The notes under the pieces are model-generated. The model had not been told where the DNA came from. It worked only from the letters and a program-made list of their open reading frames with translations, and ran no database searches. This document shows, one piece after another, positions 44,073 to 53,915 of a stretch of 64,000 nucleotides of DNA. This DNA comes from ZC4RG20 sp963782445 (GTDB lineage Bacteria; Pseudomonadota; Gammaproteobacteria; Steroidobacterales; Rariloculaceae): NCBI GenBank assembly GCA_963782445.1, contig CAWAJM010000001.1, forward strand, positions 4,340,001 to 4,404,000, read 5' to 3'. The position numbers and the translations under genes were made by a program. The stretch's first letter is position 1. The number at the start of each line of letters is the position of its first letter.

Positions 44073-45674
44073 CCCCGAAGCGGATCCAATGGCCAGAATG
44101 CCAAGGACATCCTGATTCCCTCCGACAACACGGCGTCGACTTTCTGGATCACGAATCCGGACAACATTTACCGGGACAACGTGGCCGCGGGTTCCGAAGC
44201 GACAGGCTTCTGGATGTCGTTGCCGGAACACCCGACAGGTGCATTTGCAGGCACAGACATCAGCGCGAAGACCTGGCCGCGTCGAACTCCGCTGCGGGAG
44301 TTCAAGGGCAACGTCGCCCACTCCAACTACGACGGGTTCATGTTCGACCGAAACCCTGGGCCCGATGGACATTTCGGTGTAACCGGCAGCTCGCATACGG
44401 CCCATGAAAATCCCGCTGACGGGGACAGCAAGGCGCTGGTAACCGTCTTCGAGGATCTGACCGCCTACAAGAACCGCAACGGGGGCATCTGGGGCCGCGG
44501 AGAGCTGCACCTGTTCACGAACTTGAAGCTGGCCGACAACGCTATCGGCTTTACGCACGCGTCTGGCGAATTCGGTCGCTACGCCTTTACGTCAAAGGTC
44601 ATTGACTCGCTATTCGTGGGCGAAACCGACAACATCGGTAACCCCAGGACGGACGCGGAAAAGGCTTACGGCCGCAGCCTGCCGAAGCCCGAAATGCCGG
44701 ATTACCCGATCCGCGGCTACGAGTACTACGATTACCGTCATGACGTAGAGAATGACACCTTTGTCAATTACGAGGACAACGCCACTCGCAAGACGGGAGC
44801 GATCTCTTACCTGATGTTTACCAGTTTCGGGGTCAGCTCCAACAATGCCGTCGAGCACGTGAAATTCGTGAACGCCAAGCCCGTCTATTTCCCGCCGATG
44901 GAGCGTAAGTGGGGCAGCGATAATTTTGGCAGCACGGCCTATAAGACTGCGGTGATACGCGACAAGGACGGCTCGTTCGGCGATGGCCCCAATTCCTACG
45001 TTCTCATCAATGACGGCGTCAACGACAGCATCGCGGCCGACGCAGAAGACTGTGAGATCAAGCCCACCTGGAACGCTGCGGTGTGCAAAGGTGATGTCGG
45101 ACGCCTGGATTTCGGCGGGTTCGGCGGCTTCGGCGCTCGTGGCCGTGGCGCCCCGAGAGCGGGTGGTGCCGGTCTTGGCGCAGCCGGCCGGTTCGGCGGA
45201 GCTGCCGGTCCTGGCGCTGCTCCTGGGGGAGTTGGCGCCGCTGGTCCGGGCGCTGGTGCCGGTGGCCCCGGTGGTCCCGGCGGAGCTCCCGCTCGCCGTG
45301 GCGGTGGAGGTTTCGGCGGTTTCGGTGGCGGTGGAGCTACTCAGCCGCCAGTCGTTCTCAGCCGCAATGGCAAGGACTACAAATTAACCCGCACCAACGT
45401 ACGAGCTGGTACCGAGATCAAGGTCACCACCGAAAGGCCGTCCCTGTCCCTCAGGCTGACGGAGCTGGACAAAGGCTCCTGGGTAATCTTCCAGTTGCCG
45501 GGATTCACCACCGCAGCCTCGGGCACGCAGCAAGAGAGCCTGGATGCGCTGCGCAAGGCCAGCGACACTTCGTACTTCAAGGGCGATGATGCGCTCTGGG
45601 TCAAGGTTGTCTCCACCGGTGACAGCGGCACCGGCGCCCCTGGCGGTGGAACCAGCGTGCAGGTCAGCCGTTAA
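42951..45674 (+). CDS. Secreted G8-domain / right-handed beta-helix protein, copy 1 (intact), CEMIP/TMEM2-like core
   Basis: The 907-residue product from GTG 42951 has a signal peptide (SFLPALLFPALFLLSVSADV, cut near VEAQ). Residues ~38-165 form a G8 domain (ALWSNPATWPSGKVPGEGDK, then VLDVSPPPLHGLTIDGKLSF, VLIHGELDIGS). A beta-helix region (~190-720) carries YPIHWHLVGDAKGQYIQNSA, IHDTYSRCVTVHGTNFVRVE, NNIGHCFFLEDGAEHGNEFV, STFWITNPDN and VAAGSEATGFWMSLPEHPTG. This order closely resembles animal CEMIP/TMEM2 hyaluronan-processing proteins as I remember them. A Gly/Ala-rich linker (~723-800) precedes a C-terminal beta domain (PPVVLSRNGKDYKLTR ... TSVQVSR). A role in binding or cutting an extracellular polysaccharide is inference. 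The HiPIP remnant is upstream and a strong terminator downstream. Confidence 0.88.
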   Translation: MRKQYRSFLPALLFPALFLLSVSADVEAQQGSSSQAAGALWSNPATWPSGKVPGEGDKVTIGRGMNVVLDVSPPPLHGLTIDGKLSFSNNADLELTTEWVLIHGELDIGSETHPHTRKATITLTDNVPDENISGMGDRGIMLLGGILSLHGDRENSWTKLAKTAEAGSNTINVLNAAGWRVGDAIVLASTDYDPYQAERRTISAIKGNTITLDEKLNYMHYGKITFGVDERGEVGMLTRNILIQSSPDSEKTLFGGHVMAMVGSKMYVSGVEFNRMGQNLHLARYPIHWHLVGDAKGQYIQNSAIHDTYSRCVTVHGTNFVRVENNVTYNNIGHCFFLEDGAEHGNEFVHNLGILTKCHPDKPCVPTNLAAAGEPRSGSNGQNAKDILIPSDNTASTFWITNPDNIYRDNVAAGSEATGFWMSLPEHPTGAFAGTDISAKTWPRRTPLREFKGNVAHSNYDGFMFDRNPGPDGHFGVTGSSHTAHENPADGDSKALVTVFEDLTAYKNRNGGIWGRGELHLFTNLKLADNAIGFTHASGEFGRYAFTSKVIDSLFVGETDNIGNPRTDAEKAYGRSLPKPEMPDYPIRGYEYYDYRHDVENDTFVNYEDNATRKTGAISYLMFTSFGVSSNNAVEHVKFVNAKPVYFPPMERKWGSDNFGSTAYKTAVIRDKDGSFGDGPNSYVLINDGVNDSIAADAEDCEIKPTWNAAVCKGDVGRLDFGGFGGFGARGRGAPRAGGAGLGAAGRFGGAAGPGAAPGGVGAAGPGAGAGGPGGPGGAPARRGGGGFGGFGGGGATQPPVVLSRNGKDYKLTRTNVRAGTEIKVTTERPSLSLRLTELDKGSWVIFQLPGFTTAASGTQQESLDALRKASDTSYFKGDDALWVKVVSTGDSGTGAPGGGTSVQVSR

Positions 45675-45697
45675 GCTGCGCCTGCTGCATGAGCAGG

Positions 45698-45727
45698 AGC
45701 CCCCGGCTCGAGGCCGGGGGCTCTTTG
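45698..45727 (+). terminator. Rho-independent terminator after G8 gene copy 1
   Basis: GAGCCCCCGGC (45698-45708) pairs perfectly with GCCGGGGGCTC (45714-45724) over a 5-base loop and is followed by TTTG. It lies 24 bases after the stop. Copy 2 keeps only the beginning of this element (ATGAGCAAGAGCCCC) and has lost the hairpin. Confidence 0.9.
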
Positions 45728-45955
45728 TCCAGCTCGGTCGCCGCGGCGTGGAGGGCCCAGCGCGGCCGCCGGGGCCGAACCGGGCGAGGAAGCAGAAAAA
45801 CTCTCGCGCTGCTGTGGCGAGGGCCGCGCTAAACGGATCAGGTTTGAACGCAAATCAACAGTTCGGTCGTTCGGGGCCGCCTGCAGAGGAATCCCGGCGG
45901 ACTGCCACCGAGTCCGTCCGGAATTGCCTCGCAGTTCGCCTCGTGCGCGAGCAGG

Positions 45956-46972
45956 TCAAGGCGCCGGAAAGATCTCGATGCGGTCGGCCCGAAACGAACC
46001 CACCCAAAGCTCGTCTCCGACCTCGAGTACCGTCGTGCCCGCTCCAAAAGCGCTCGTGTCGGCCCGGCTCAAGACCTCGTGCACGGCGAGCGTGCGCGGA
46101 TCGACCTTAACGGCCTTCCAATTTCCGTCGCCCTGACCGACGGCCCACAGCGAGCCGTCGCGTGCCCAATGCACATTGTCGACGCGAAAGCCGAGCTGAA
46201 CGTCGCGGCGCACGGGCGGCATGACGCCGCGTGACAGACGCGCCAGCGATTGGCTGCCCCATTCGGCCATATAGAGCGTCTTTCCGTCGGCCGAGAGCTC
46301 GACCCCGTTGGCACCGGCGGCCTCGCTGCCCGGTACCTTCTGCCACCCGCTCGACTTATGCCATTCCCAGAGTTCGCCGTTGGCGCGGCCGGCCATCATC
46401 TCCTGCCTCGCGGCCGGGCCGCCGCCACGCGGCAGAAAGTTCGTCGTCACGAAGCCGCCATCCGGCAGGCCGCGCACCGAGTTCAAACCGATGGGGTCCG
46501 GCGCGACGACGCAGCCGACCCATGTTACGGCGGGCATCGCCTTCGCCGTGTCGATATCGAAGACTTCGATCGCCTCGCGCGCGCCGTGACCGACGGCGAA
46601 GACCCTGTAGACGGGACCCGCCGTCGGAGCGGCGTACAAGCCGTGCGTGAGGAGGCGGCCCTTGTCCGGCGGGCCGGGGCACCCCGGGTACGTTTGCGTG
46701 TCGGGACGGTCCTTGGCCGCCGCGGACGGATACGCCGTGTAGCTCTCGTGGTCGCGGACGCGGATCAGCCGCAAGCCCCCGCTGCCCACGTACGACGAGG
46801 CGGCCACCCAGTTGGGTCCGAGCGCGACGAGATCCTCGGGCGACTGCTGGCCGCAGACGAAGTTTGATGCGGGCTTGCACGCTGGCGGTTTCGATTGAGG
46901 CGGAGGCTGCGCCAGTGCCGGTCCGGCAGCGGCTCCGGCGAGGACGGCCAGCAGGATCACGGTTGCTCTCAC
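45956..46972 (-). CDS. Secreted SMP-30/gluconolactonase-like beta-propeller protein
   Basis: The 338-residue product from GTG 46972 has a signal peptide (TVILLAVLAGAAAGPALAQ). The body is a six-bladed propeller with repeated strands: LRLIRVRDHESYTAYPSA, DPIGLNSVRGLPDGGFVTTN, GANGVELSADGKTLYMAEWG (the typical SMP-30/NHL blade motif), VDNVHWARDGSLWAVGQGDG and TTVLEVGDELWVGSFRAD. Two Cys pairs (PACKPASNFVCG and YPGCPG/VGC) may form disulfides in the periplasm. A lactonase-like role is possible but not shown. AGGGGG precedes the start. It is convergent with G8 copy 1. Confidence 0.8.
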   Translation of the reverse strand: MRATVILLAVLAGAAAGPALAQPPPQSKPPACKPASNFVCGQQSPEDLVALGPNWVAASSYVGSGGLRLIRVRDHESYTAYPSAAAKDRPDTQTYPGCPGPPDKGRLLTHGLYAAPTAGPVYRVFAVGHGAREAIEVFDIDTAKAMPAVTWVGCVVAPDPIGLNSVRGLPDGGFVTTNFLPRGGGPAARQEMMAGRANGELWEWHKSSGWQKVPGSEAAGANGVELSADGKTLYMAEWGSQSLARLSRGVMPPVRRDVQLGFRVDNVHWARDGSLWAVGQGDGNWKAVKVDPRTLAVHEVLSRADTSAFGAGTTVLEVGDELWVGSFRADRIEIFPAP

Positions 46973-47449
46973 GACAGTCCCCCTCTTTTGCGACGTGGTA
47001 ACGCATCGTACCGGGTTCCGGCTACGAGTGCAGTTCGAGCGGCCAAGGCCGTCCGTCCGCGGGACATCTCTCTCGTGAACGATCGCGGCCGGTCGCAAGC
47101 CGTCCATTTGTCGGCTCGGCGGCGCGATCCTCTTGGCCGTTGACCGCGATTTTCAGCTTCCTTGCATGCCCACGAGGAGGTTTGAGGACCGCAGGGAGCA
47201 GTGTTCTGGAGCGGGGAATGGGCGCTTTTGGGGGAGTCCGCTTCACGGCGGTAGCCGCGCTGTCTCGGCGCCGCAGCGTCCGTACGCCTTTCCGGGCGCC
47301 CCACAGCGAAACGATGCCGGAGCGAGTCGATGGCACGGGGATCACCCCAGTTCTTTGCGCGGCGCGCGGTAGATAAATTCAACAATGTCGGATTTGCGCG
47401 ACGGGGCTCCGGGCGCGCGTTCATTCTGCGTTGACGAGGAAAAAGCGCA
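46973..47449. other. Intergenic region between divergent genes, no gene seen
   Basis: About 480 bases separate the propeller gene (minus) from the P-type ATPase (plus). It should contain both promoters. I found no RNA gene, and short open frames here lack ribosome-binding sites and family resemblance. Confidence 0.4.
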
Positions 47450-49939
47450 ATGGCACGTCATCCGAAAGACGCCCGGGGGCAGGGAGAGTCCGGCAGGCAG
47501 GCGGCCGAAGAGCTGAAGAAGCTCTCCATCGAGGAAGCCTTCAGGCGTCTCGACACGGCCGCCGAGGGCCTCAGCGACGCGCAGGCGAAGCAGCGCGCCG
47601 AAAAGTACGGCTACAACGAGCTGCCCGAGAAGCGTGAGAGCCCGCTATCGGAATTCCTCTCGTATTTCCGCGGGACGATTCCCTACATGATCATGACCGC
47701 CGCCGTCGTATCGGGCGTCCTCCGAGACTACGTCACCCTGGCCGTCATCGCGACGCTCCTCTTCGTCAACGCGTTCATAGGCTTTCGCGAAGAGCGGCAG
47801 GCGGGGGATGCTATCGACGCCTTGAAGAAGAAGCTCGCGGTTCGGGCGAACACCAAGCGCGGCGAAAAGTGGCGGGAGATCGACGCGAGGGAGCTGGTGC
47901 CGGGGGACATCGTCCGCCTCAGGATCGGCAACGTAATTCCGGCCGACGCTAAACTTCTGCAAGGAGATTCGGTGAAGGTCGACGAGTCGGCCCTCACGGG
48001 CGAATCGATGCCCGTGGATCATGACGCGGGTGACACGGTGTATTCGGGGTCCATCCTGAAGCAGGGGGAAATCGACGCCGTCGTGTACGGCACGGGAACC
48101 AATACGTTCTACGGCCGGACCGCTCAACTCGTCGAGGCGGCCAAGACCAGGAGCCACCTGCAAATCGCCATCATGAAGATGGCGGACTACCTGCTGGTCA
48201 TCGGCGTAGTGCTCGCGGCGGTGATCGTCGGAGTCATCGTCAGCCGGCACGGCGGAATTCTGGAGGCGGTGCAGTTTGTCCTGGTTCTGATCGTCGCTTC
48301 TGTGCCCGTGGCCATGCCGGCGGTGCTGTCCATCACGATGGCGCTCGGGGCGAGCAAGCTCGCCCAGAAGAAAGCCGTCGTCACAAAGCTGTCTTCCGTG
48401 GAGGAGGTCGCCGGCGTGGATGTGCTGTGCTCGGACAAGACCGGCACGCTGACCCAGGCGAGATTGACCCCGCAGCGCCCTTTCACGATCGAGGGCGTGG
48501 ATGCCGCCGAGGTCGTCTTCAGCGGCGCGTTGGCCTCGCGGGAAGAAGACCAGGACCCGATCGATCTTGCGGTGCTCAGCGGAGTGGAGGACAAGGAAAA
48601 GCTCAGGTCCTTTTCGATCGAGCACTTCTCGCCCTTCGATCCCGTACACAAGCGCACCGAGGCCAAGGTGAAGGGACCGGACGGCAGGATCTTCAGGACC
48701 GCCAAGGGCGCGCCTCAGGTCATCCTCGGACTCGATCCGGAGGGCTCGAAGATCAAGGAGGACTTCGACCGGGCCATCGCGGAGTTCGCGGGCAGAGGCT
48801 TCCGGTCGCTGGGGGTGGCGCGCGCCGAAGACGATGGCCCATGGCGGTTCATCGGTATCATCCCGCTGTCCGATCCGATCAGGGAAGACTCCAAGTCCAC
48901 CATCGAGACGGCGGAGAAGCTGGGACTCAGAATCAAGATGGTAACGGGCGACCAGGTCGCGATCGCCAAGGAGATCGCCCGGCAGCTGGGGCTGGGTACC
49001 AACATCCTGGACGCCTCGGTGTTCGCCGAAACGAAACACCACGAGGCCGGGCAGCTCGGCGACGAGATAGAGCAGGCGGACGGCTTCGCTCAGGTCTTTC
49101 CCGAGCACAAGTATCACATCGTGGAAGTGCTGCAACAGAAGAGTCACATCGTCGGTATGACGGGTGACGGAGTCAATGATGCCCCGGCCTTGAAGAAGTC
49201 CGACGCCGGAATCGCGGTGTCCGGAGCCACGGACGCAGCCCGGTCGGCCGCGAGCATCGCCCTGCTGGACCCCGGCCTGTCCGTCATCGTCGAGGCGATC
49301 CGCGAAGCGCGGCGGATCTTCGAACGCATGCTCAGCTATGCCGTCTACCGCATTTCGGAGACCATCGCTCTGCTGGGATTCATCACCATCGTCGTCGTGG
49401 CTTTCAGGACGTACCCGGTGACGCCCATCATGATCGTCTTTCTGGCCATCCTGAATGACGGATCCATTCTTTCGATTGCCTACGACAACACGCGTTCCGC
49501 GGCTGAGCCGCTGCGCTGGAACATGACGTTCGTCATGGGCCTCGCGTCGGTACTCGGCGCGTACGCAATCGCCCGCTCGCTCGGCATCTATGCGATCAGC
49601 ACGGATCTGCTCAGCCTCGATGCGGACCAGGTTAGGACGATGATCTACCTGAACCTCTCCGTGGGCGGAATCTTGACTCTTTATGCCGCTCGCACCCGCG
49701 GCCCGTTCTGGTCGGTGGCGCCGGCGCGCGCACTGCTGCTGGTCACGGGAGGGGGACAGGTATTGGCGACCTTCATCGCCGTCTACGGTTTCCTCGTTAC
49801 GCCCATAGGCTGGGCCAACGCCGGTATCGTATGGCTGTATTGCTCGCTTCTGTTCCTGCTGCAGGATCGGGTCAAGCTGGCCGGACGCAGGATATTCAGC
49901 GAGGAACACTCGGGCTATTTCGGCCGCCACGCCCAATAG
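47450..49939 (+). CDS. Plasma-membrane-type proton-translocating P-type ATPase (P3A)
   Basis: The 829-residue ATPase starts at ATG 47450 with GAGGAAAA upstream. It has the N-terminal cation-ATPase domain (GLSDAQAKQRAEKYGYNELP), the actuator TGES (DESALTGESMPVD), the membrane motif ASVPVAMPAVLSITMALGA (PVAMP as in H+-ATPases rather than PEGL/CPC), the phosphorylated Asp in CSDKTGTLTQARL, and MTGDGVNDAPALKKSDAGIA. It pumps protons out using ATP, as in yeast Pma1 and archaeal/acidophile homologues. It lies between two repeats of the G8 genes and is followed, convergently, by a DUF1614 gene. Confidence 0.94.
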   Translation: MARHPKDARGQGESGRQAAEELKKLSIEEAFRRLDTAAEGLSDAQAKQRAEKYGYNELPEKRESPLSEFLSYFRGTIPYMIMTAAVVSGVLRDYVTLAVIATLLFVNAFIGFREERQAGDAIDALKKKLAVRANTKRGEKWREIDARELVPGDIVRLRIGNVIPADAKLLQGDSVKVDESALTGESMPVDHDAGDTVYSGSILKQGEIDAVVYGTGTNTFYGRTAQLVEAAKTRSHLQIAIMKMADYLLVIGVVLAAVIVGVIVSRHGGILEAVQFVLVLIVASVPVAMPAVLSITMALGASKLAQKKAVVTKLSSVEEVAGVDVLCSDKTGTLTQARLTPQRPFTIEGVDAAEVVFSGALASREEDQDPIDLAVLSGVEDKEKLRSFSIEHFSPFDPVHKRTEAKVKGPDGRIFRTAKGAPQVILGLDPEGSKIKEDFDRAIAEFAGRGFRSLGVARAEDDGPWRFIGIIPLSDPIREDSKSTIETAEKLGLRIKMVTGDQVAIAKEIARQLGLGTNILDASVFAETKHHEAGQLGDEIEQADGFAQVFPEHKYHIVEVLQQKSHIVGMTGDGVNDAPALKKSDAGIAVSGATDAARSAASIALLDPGLSVIVEAIREARRIFERMLSYAVYRISETIALLGFITIVVVAFRTYPVTPIMIVFLAILNDGSILSIAYDNTRSAAEPLRWNMTFVMGLASVLGAYAIARSLGIYAISTDLLSLDADQVRTMIYLNLSVGGILTLYAARTRGPFWSVAPARALLLVTGGGQVLATFIAVYGFLVTPIGWANAGIVWLYCSLLFLLQDRVKLAGRRIFSEEHSGYFGRHAQ

Positions 49940-49947
49940 GTCGCCGA

Positions 49948-50676
49948 CTACGGGCCGCGCGCCTGCTCGTCCTTCGAGTCGATCCGCAGCCGGTGCGGGG
50001 GCACGAGGCTGGCCAGGAGCACCGCCACGAGGCCGGTCAGAAAGATACCATCGAATTTTCCGGCGCCGCCGATCGAGGCCACCGGTGCGCCGAGGCCGCT
50101 GACGCTGCCCAAATTCAACAGGTCCGCGCCGATCAGCGTCCCCAGACTGCCGGCCACGTAGGCGAGCGGAGCGGCGCGGACGCGCGCGATGAGGATCGCG
50201 ACGATGGCCGTGATAAGCGGCGGCACGAATACCGGTTCCGCGATACCAACCCCGGGCACGGGGTGGGCCATGATATGCACGACGACGGTGACGATCGCCA
50301 CGGCGGCCAAGCCGCTGATGTAGAGCCTGTTCTTCACGATCAGGTACAGCGACAGCAGCACCGGAACGACCGCGCCGCCGACGTTCACGGCGATCGTTGT
50401 GCCGGGCGCCTGCGTGACCAGCGGGACTACGTACTGCATGCCGAAATAGTCCACGATGCCTTGCCCATAGATCTTCTCGGGCGGCAAGCGGGCGATCGGA
50501 ATGTTCACGTAGCTGCCGACGAAGGACAGAAAGAGCATTGCGAACATCAGGCGAGGGCTCACGCCGACGTGCTGATAGACGAACTGAACGATACGCAGCT
50601 CGATCAAGAGCATGACGAGCGCGAAGAACACAAACAGCGCCAGGAGGAATGGCGGTGAGAGTGGAAAGTAGTTCAT
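49948..50676 (-). CDS. DUF1614 integral membrane protein
   Basis: The 242-residue protein has about seven helices, starting PPFLLALFVFFALVMLLIEL. The conserved segments GSYVNIPIARLP, VNVGGAVVPVLLSLYLIVKN, YVAGSLGTLIGADLLNL and IGGAGKFDGIFLTGLVAVLL match the DUF1614 signature. Its role is unknown; the GGAGxFDGIFLTG end suggests ion or metabolite binding. It is convergent with the proton ATPase (8 bases between the stops). Its start lies about 115 bases from the left edge of the second G8 repeat. Confidence 0.85.
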   Translation of the reverse strand: MNYFPLSPPFLLALFVFFALVMLLIELRIVQFVYQHVGVSPRLMFAMLFLSFVGSYVNIPIARLPPEKIYGQGIVDYFGMQYVVPLVTQAPGTTIAVNVGGAVVPVLLSLYLIVKNRLYISGLAAVAIVTVVVHIMAHPVPGVGIAEPVFVPPLITAIVAILIARVRAAPLAYVAGSLGTLIGADLLNLGSVSGLGAPVASIGGAGKFDGIFLTGLVAVLLASLVPPHRLRIDSKDEQARGP

Positions 50677-50793
50677 GATGTTGCGACCTCGAATTCATTG
50701 CGCTCCGCGATTCCGAGTATCGACCGCGGCCGCCGCAAAGAGCAACGGCGCGCGATGCCGATATTAAAGCCGGCGAATGTGGGCTCATACGAT

Positions 50794-52062
50794 CGCATAG
50801 GGCAGTCGCCCGCGGGTTCAGCCGCCAGCCTGTTGCCCTTCGATCGCTTGACTGTTATACGATGGCGGTCGGGAGAATCGTTTTTATTTGCCGCTCAAAT
50901 GCGGATCCGGGCCTTCTTCGAGCACGGGGGATTGATGCCGTGAGAAAACAATATCGCTCGTTCCTTCCTGCATTGCTCTTTCCAGCCCTTTTCCTCCTCA
51001 GCGTAAGCGCTGATGTCGAGGCTCAGCAAGGAAGCTCTTCGCAGGCTGCTGGGGCGCTCTGGTCCAATCCTGCCACCTGGCCTTCCGGGAAAGTGCCAGG
51101 GGAAGGCGATAAGGTCACGATTGGGCGGGGTATGAACGTGGTCCTCGATGTCAGTCCGCCGCCGCTGCACGGTTTGACGATCGACGGCAAACTCAGCTTT
51201 TCAAACAATGCCGACCTTGAACTCACCACGGAGTGGGTCTTGATACACGGGGAGCTGGACATCGGCAGCGAAACCCACCCCCACACGCGCAAGGCGACCA
51301 TCACCCTCACCGATAACGTCCCCGATGAAAACATCAGTGGCATGGGTGACCGCGGGATCATGCTCCTGGGCGGAATCCTGAGCCTGCACGGGGATCGGGA
51401 GAATTCCTGGACCAAGCTGGCCAAGACGGCCGAAGCAGGCAGCAACACCATAGAACGTCCTGAACGCCGCCGGCTGGCGGGTCGGTGACGCGATTGTCCT
51501 CGCGTCCACGGATTACGACCCTTATCAGGCCGAGAGGCGGACCATTTCCGCCATCAAGGGCAATACGATCACGCTGGACGAGAAGCTCAACTACATGCAT
51601 TACGGCAAGATCACGTTCGGCGTGGATGAACGTGGCGAAGTCGGCATGCTGACGCGCAATATCCTTATCCAGTCTTCGCCCGACTCGGAAAAGACCCTCT
51701 TCGGCGGGCACGTGATGGCGATGGTCGGGAGCAAAATGTACGTCTCCGGCGTCGAGTTCAATCGCATGGGTCAGAACCTGCATCTGGCCCGGTATCCGAT
51801 CCACTGGCATCTGGTCGGCGATGCGAAAGGGCAGTACATCCAGAACTCCGCGATTCACGACACCTACAGCCGCTGCGTGACCGTGCATGGCACAAACTTC
51901 GTACGCGTCGAAAACAATGTGACCTACAACAACATCGGTCACTGCTTCTTCCTCGAAGACGGCGCCGAGCACGGCAACGAATTCGTTCACAACTTAGGCA
52001 TCCTGACCAAGTGCCATCCGGACAAGCCGTGCGTCCCGACCAACCTCGCCGCAGCTGGAGAG
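50794..52062 (+). repeat. Long direct repeat, copy B (upstream region and 5' part of G8 gene 2)
   Basis: This copy is displaced by 7,989 bases from 42805-44072 and, as far as I compared by eye, matches it base for base except for one inserted G at 51453. The left boundary is sharp: the flank just before CGCATAGGG differs between the copies. Confidence 0.93.
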
Positions 52063-53685
52063 AGCCCAAACTACGATAATCGCCAGGCCATCAGAGCCAA
52101 TGGCCAGTCTGCCAAGGATGTCCTGATCCCTTCCGACAACACGGCGTCGACGTTCTGGATTACCAACCCCGACAACATCTACGTGGATAACGTCGCCGCG
52201 GGTTCCGAAGCGACAGGCTTCTGGATGTCGTTGCCGGAGCACCCGACGGGCGCGTTCGAAGGCACGGATATCAGCAAAGCAACCTGGCCGCGTCGAACGA
52301 AACTCCGCGAGTTCAAGGGCAACGTCGCCCACTCCAACTACGACGGGTTCATGTTCGACCGAAACGTTGCGCCCGATGGCACCTTCTTTGTTACCGGCAG
52401 CGCGCATATCCCCAAGGAAGATCCCGCTGACCCGAACAGCAAGACGGTGGAATCGGTCTTCGAGGATCTCACCGCCTACAAGAACCGCAATGGCGGCATC
52501 TGGGGCCGCGGTGAGATGCACGTATTCAGGAACGTGAAGCTGGCCGACAACGCCATGGGCTATACCCATGCGTCTGGCTCGGCCGGTCGAGATCCCTTTA
52601 CGTCGAGGGTCGTGGACTCGCTGTTCGTGGGCGAAACCGAGAACATCGGCAACCCCAGGACCGCCGCGGAAAAGGCTTACGGCCGCAGTTTACCGAAGCC
52701 GCAAATGCCGGATTACCCGATTCGTGGCTACGAGTACTACGATTACCGTCATGACGTGGTGAACGACACGTTCGTCAACTACGAGGACAATGCCACTCGC
52801 AAGACGGGAGCGCTCTCGTACCTGATGTATACGAGCGCTGGGGTCAGCACCGAAAACTCCATCGAGGGCGCGAAATTCGTCAACGCCAAGCCCGTCTATT
52901 TCCCGCCGATGGAGCGCAAGTGGGGCAGCGACAATTTAGGCGGCGTGGCCTGGAGGACCGCGGTATTCCACGACAAGGACGGCTCGGTCGGCGGTATTCC
53001 CAATTCCTACATTCTCATCAACGACGGCGTCAACGACAGCATCGCAGCCGACCCAGAAGACTGTGAGTTCAAGCCCGCCTGGAACGCTGCGGTGTGCAGG
53101 GGCGATATCGGACGCCTGAGTTTCGGCGCCCCCGGCGGCGGATTCAGGGGTTTCGGCGCTTTTGGCGCTCGTGGCCGGGGTGCCCCGAGAGCCGGTGGTG
53201 CCGGTACGGGCGCAGCTGCAGGTGGCGGCGGGTTCGGCAGACCTGGTGGCCCAGGCGCAGTGACCCCCATCACCGTGGGTGCCGGTGTTCCTGGCGAAGC
53301 CGGTGGTCGCTTCGGCGGTGCCGGCAGAGCCCCCCAGCCGCCAGTCGTTCTCAGCCGCAACGGCAGGGACTACACCGTCACGCGGAACCAAAGCAACGTG
53401 CGAGCCGGGACGGAGATCAAAGTGACCACCGAAAGACCGGACGTATTCCTCAACCTAAGGGAGATGGACAAAGGCTCCTGGGTCATTTTCCAACTGCCAG
53501 GATTCAAGACTGCAGCCTCGGGTACGCAGGAAAGCAGCCTGGATGCGCTGCGCAAATCCAACGACACCGCATACTTCAAGGATAAGGATTCCCTCTGGGT
53601 CAAGGTGGTCTCCAATGGTGATGGCGCTCGCGGCCCCATCGGCGGCGGCCCTGGCGGTGGAACCAGCGTCCACGTCAGTCGCTAA
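50940..53685 (+). pseudogene. G8-domain / beta-helix protein, copy 2, frame broken by a one-base insertion
   Basis: From GTG 50940 the signal peptide and G8 domain read exactly like copy 1 up to AGSNTI. Then the inserted G at 51453 shifts the frame, and a stop follows after ERPERRRLAGR (end 51488). The remaining frame reopens and runs to 53685; an internal ATG at 51595 (MHYGKITFGVDERGEV) could start a 696-residue beta-helix product without signal peptide. The 3' part differs clearly from copy 1 (for example NYDNRQAIRANGQSAKDVLI, and its own Gly-rich linker GGGFRGFGAFGARGRG). It may be a pseudogene, a two-piece gene, or read through by frameshifting. Confidence 0.82.
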
Positions 53686-53801
53686 GCTGATCCGTATGAG
53701 CAAGAGCCCCGTCTCGACGCTGATCGGACTGTCTCTCGGGCCCGGCGGCGCCATCGGCCTCGGCCGCGACGAGCGCTGCGTTAACGGCGAGGAGATCGGA
53801 T

Positions 53802-53915
53802 CTTCGCTTGCGGTCGACGAACGGCGGCATCACGGTGCTGCACGCGCGCGGCGACGCTGACCTCGCGACGGTCAACGGCGGCATCGATGTCGGCTTCCCC
53901 GTGACCGTTCGGGGG
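53802..53915 (+). pseudogene. DUF4097-like (beta-helix adhesin) gene fragment
   Basis: The frame gives LRLRSTNGGITVLHARGD and ATVNGGIDVGFPVTVRG, with the repeated (S/V)NGGI and closing FPVTVRG pattern of DUF4097 proteins. A further VNGEE appears just upstream in another frame. No start, signal or remaining repeats are present, so this is an eroded internal/C-terminal piece. The rest of 53686-54151 contains nothing I can assign. Confidence 0.55.

Noticed and set aside
47645..50788. 1047-codon minus-strand frame opposite the H+-ATPase and DUF1614 genes
   Set aside because: Antisense/other-frame shadow spanning two real genes.
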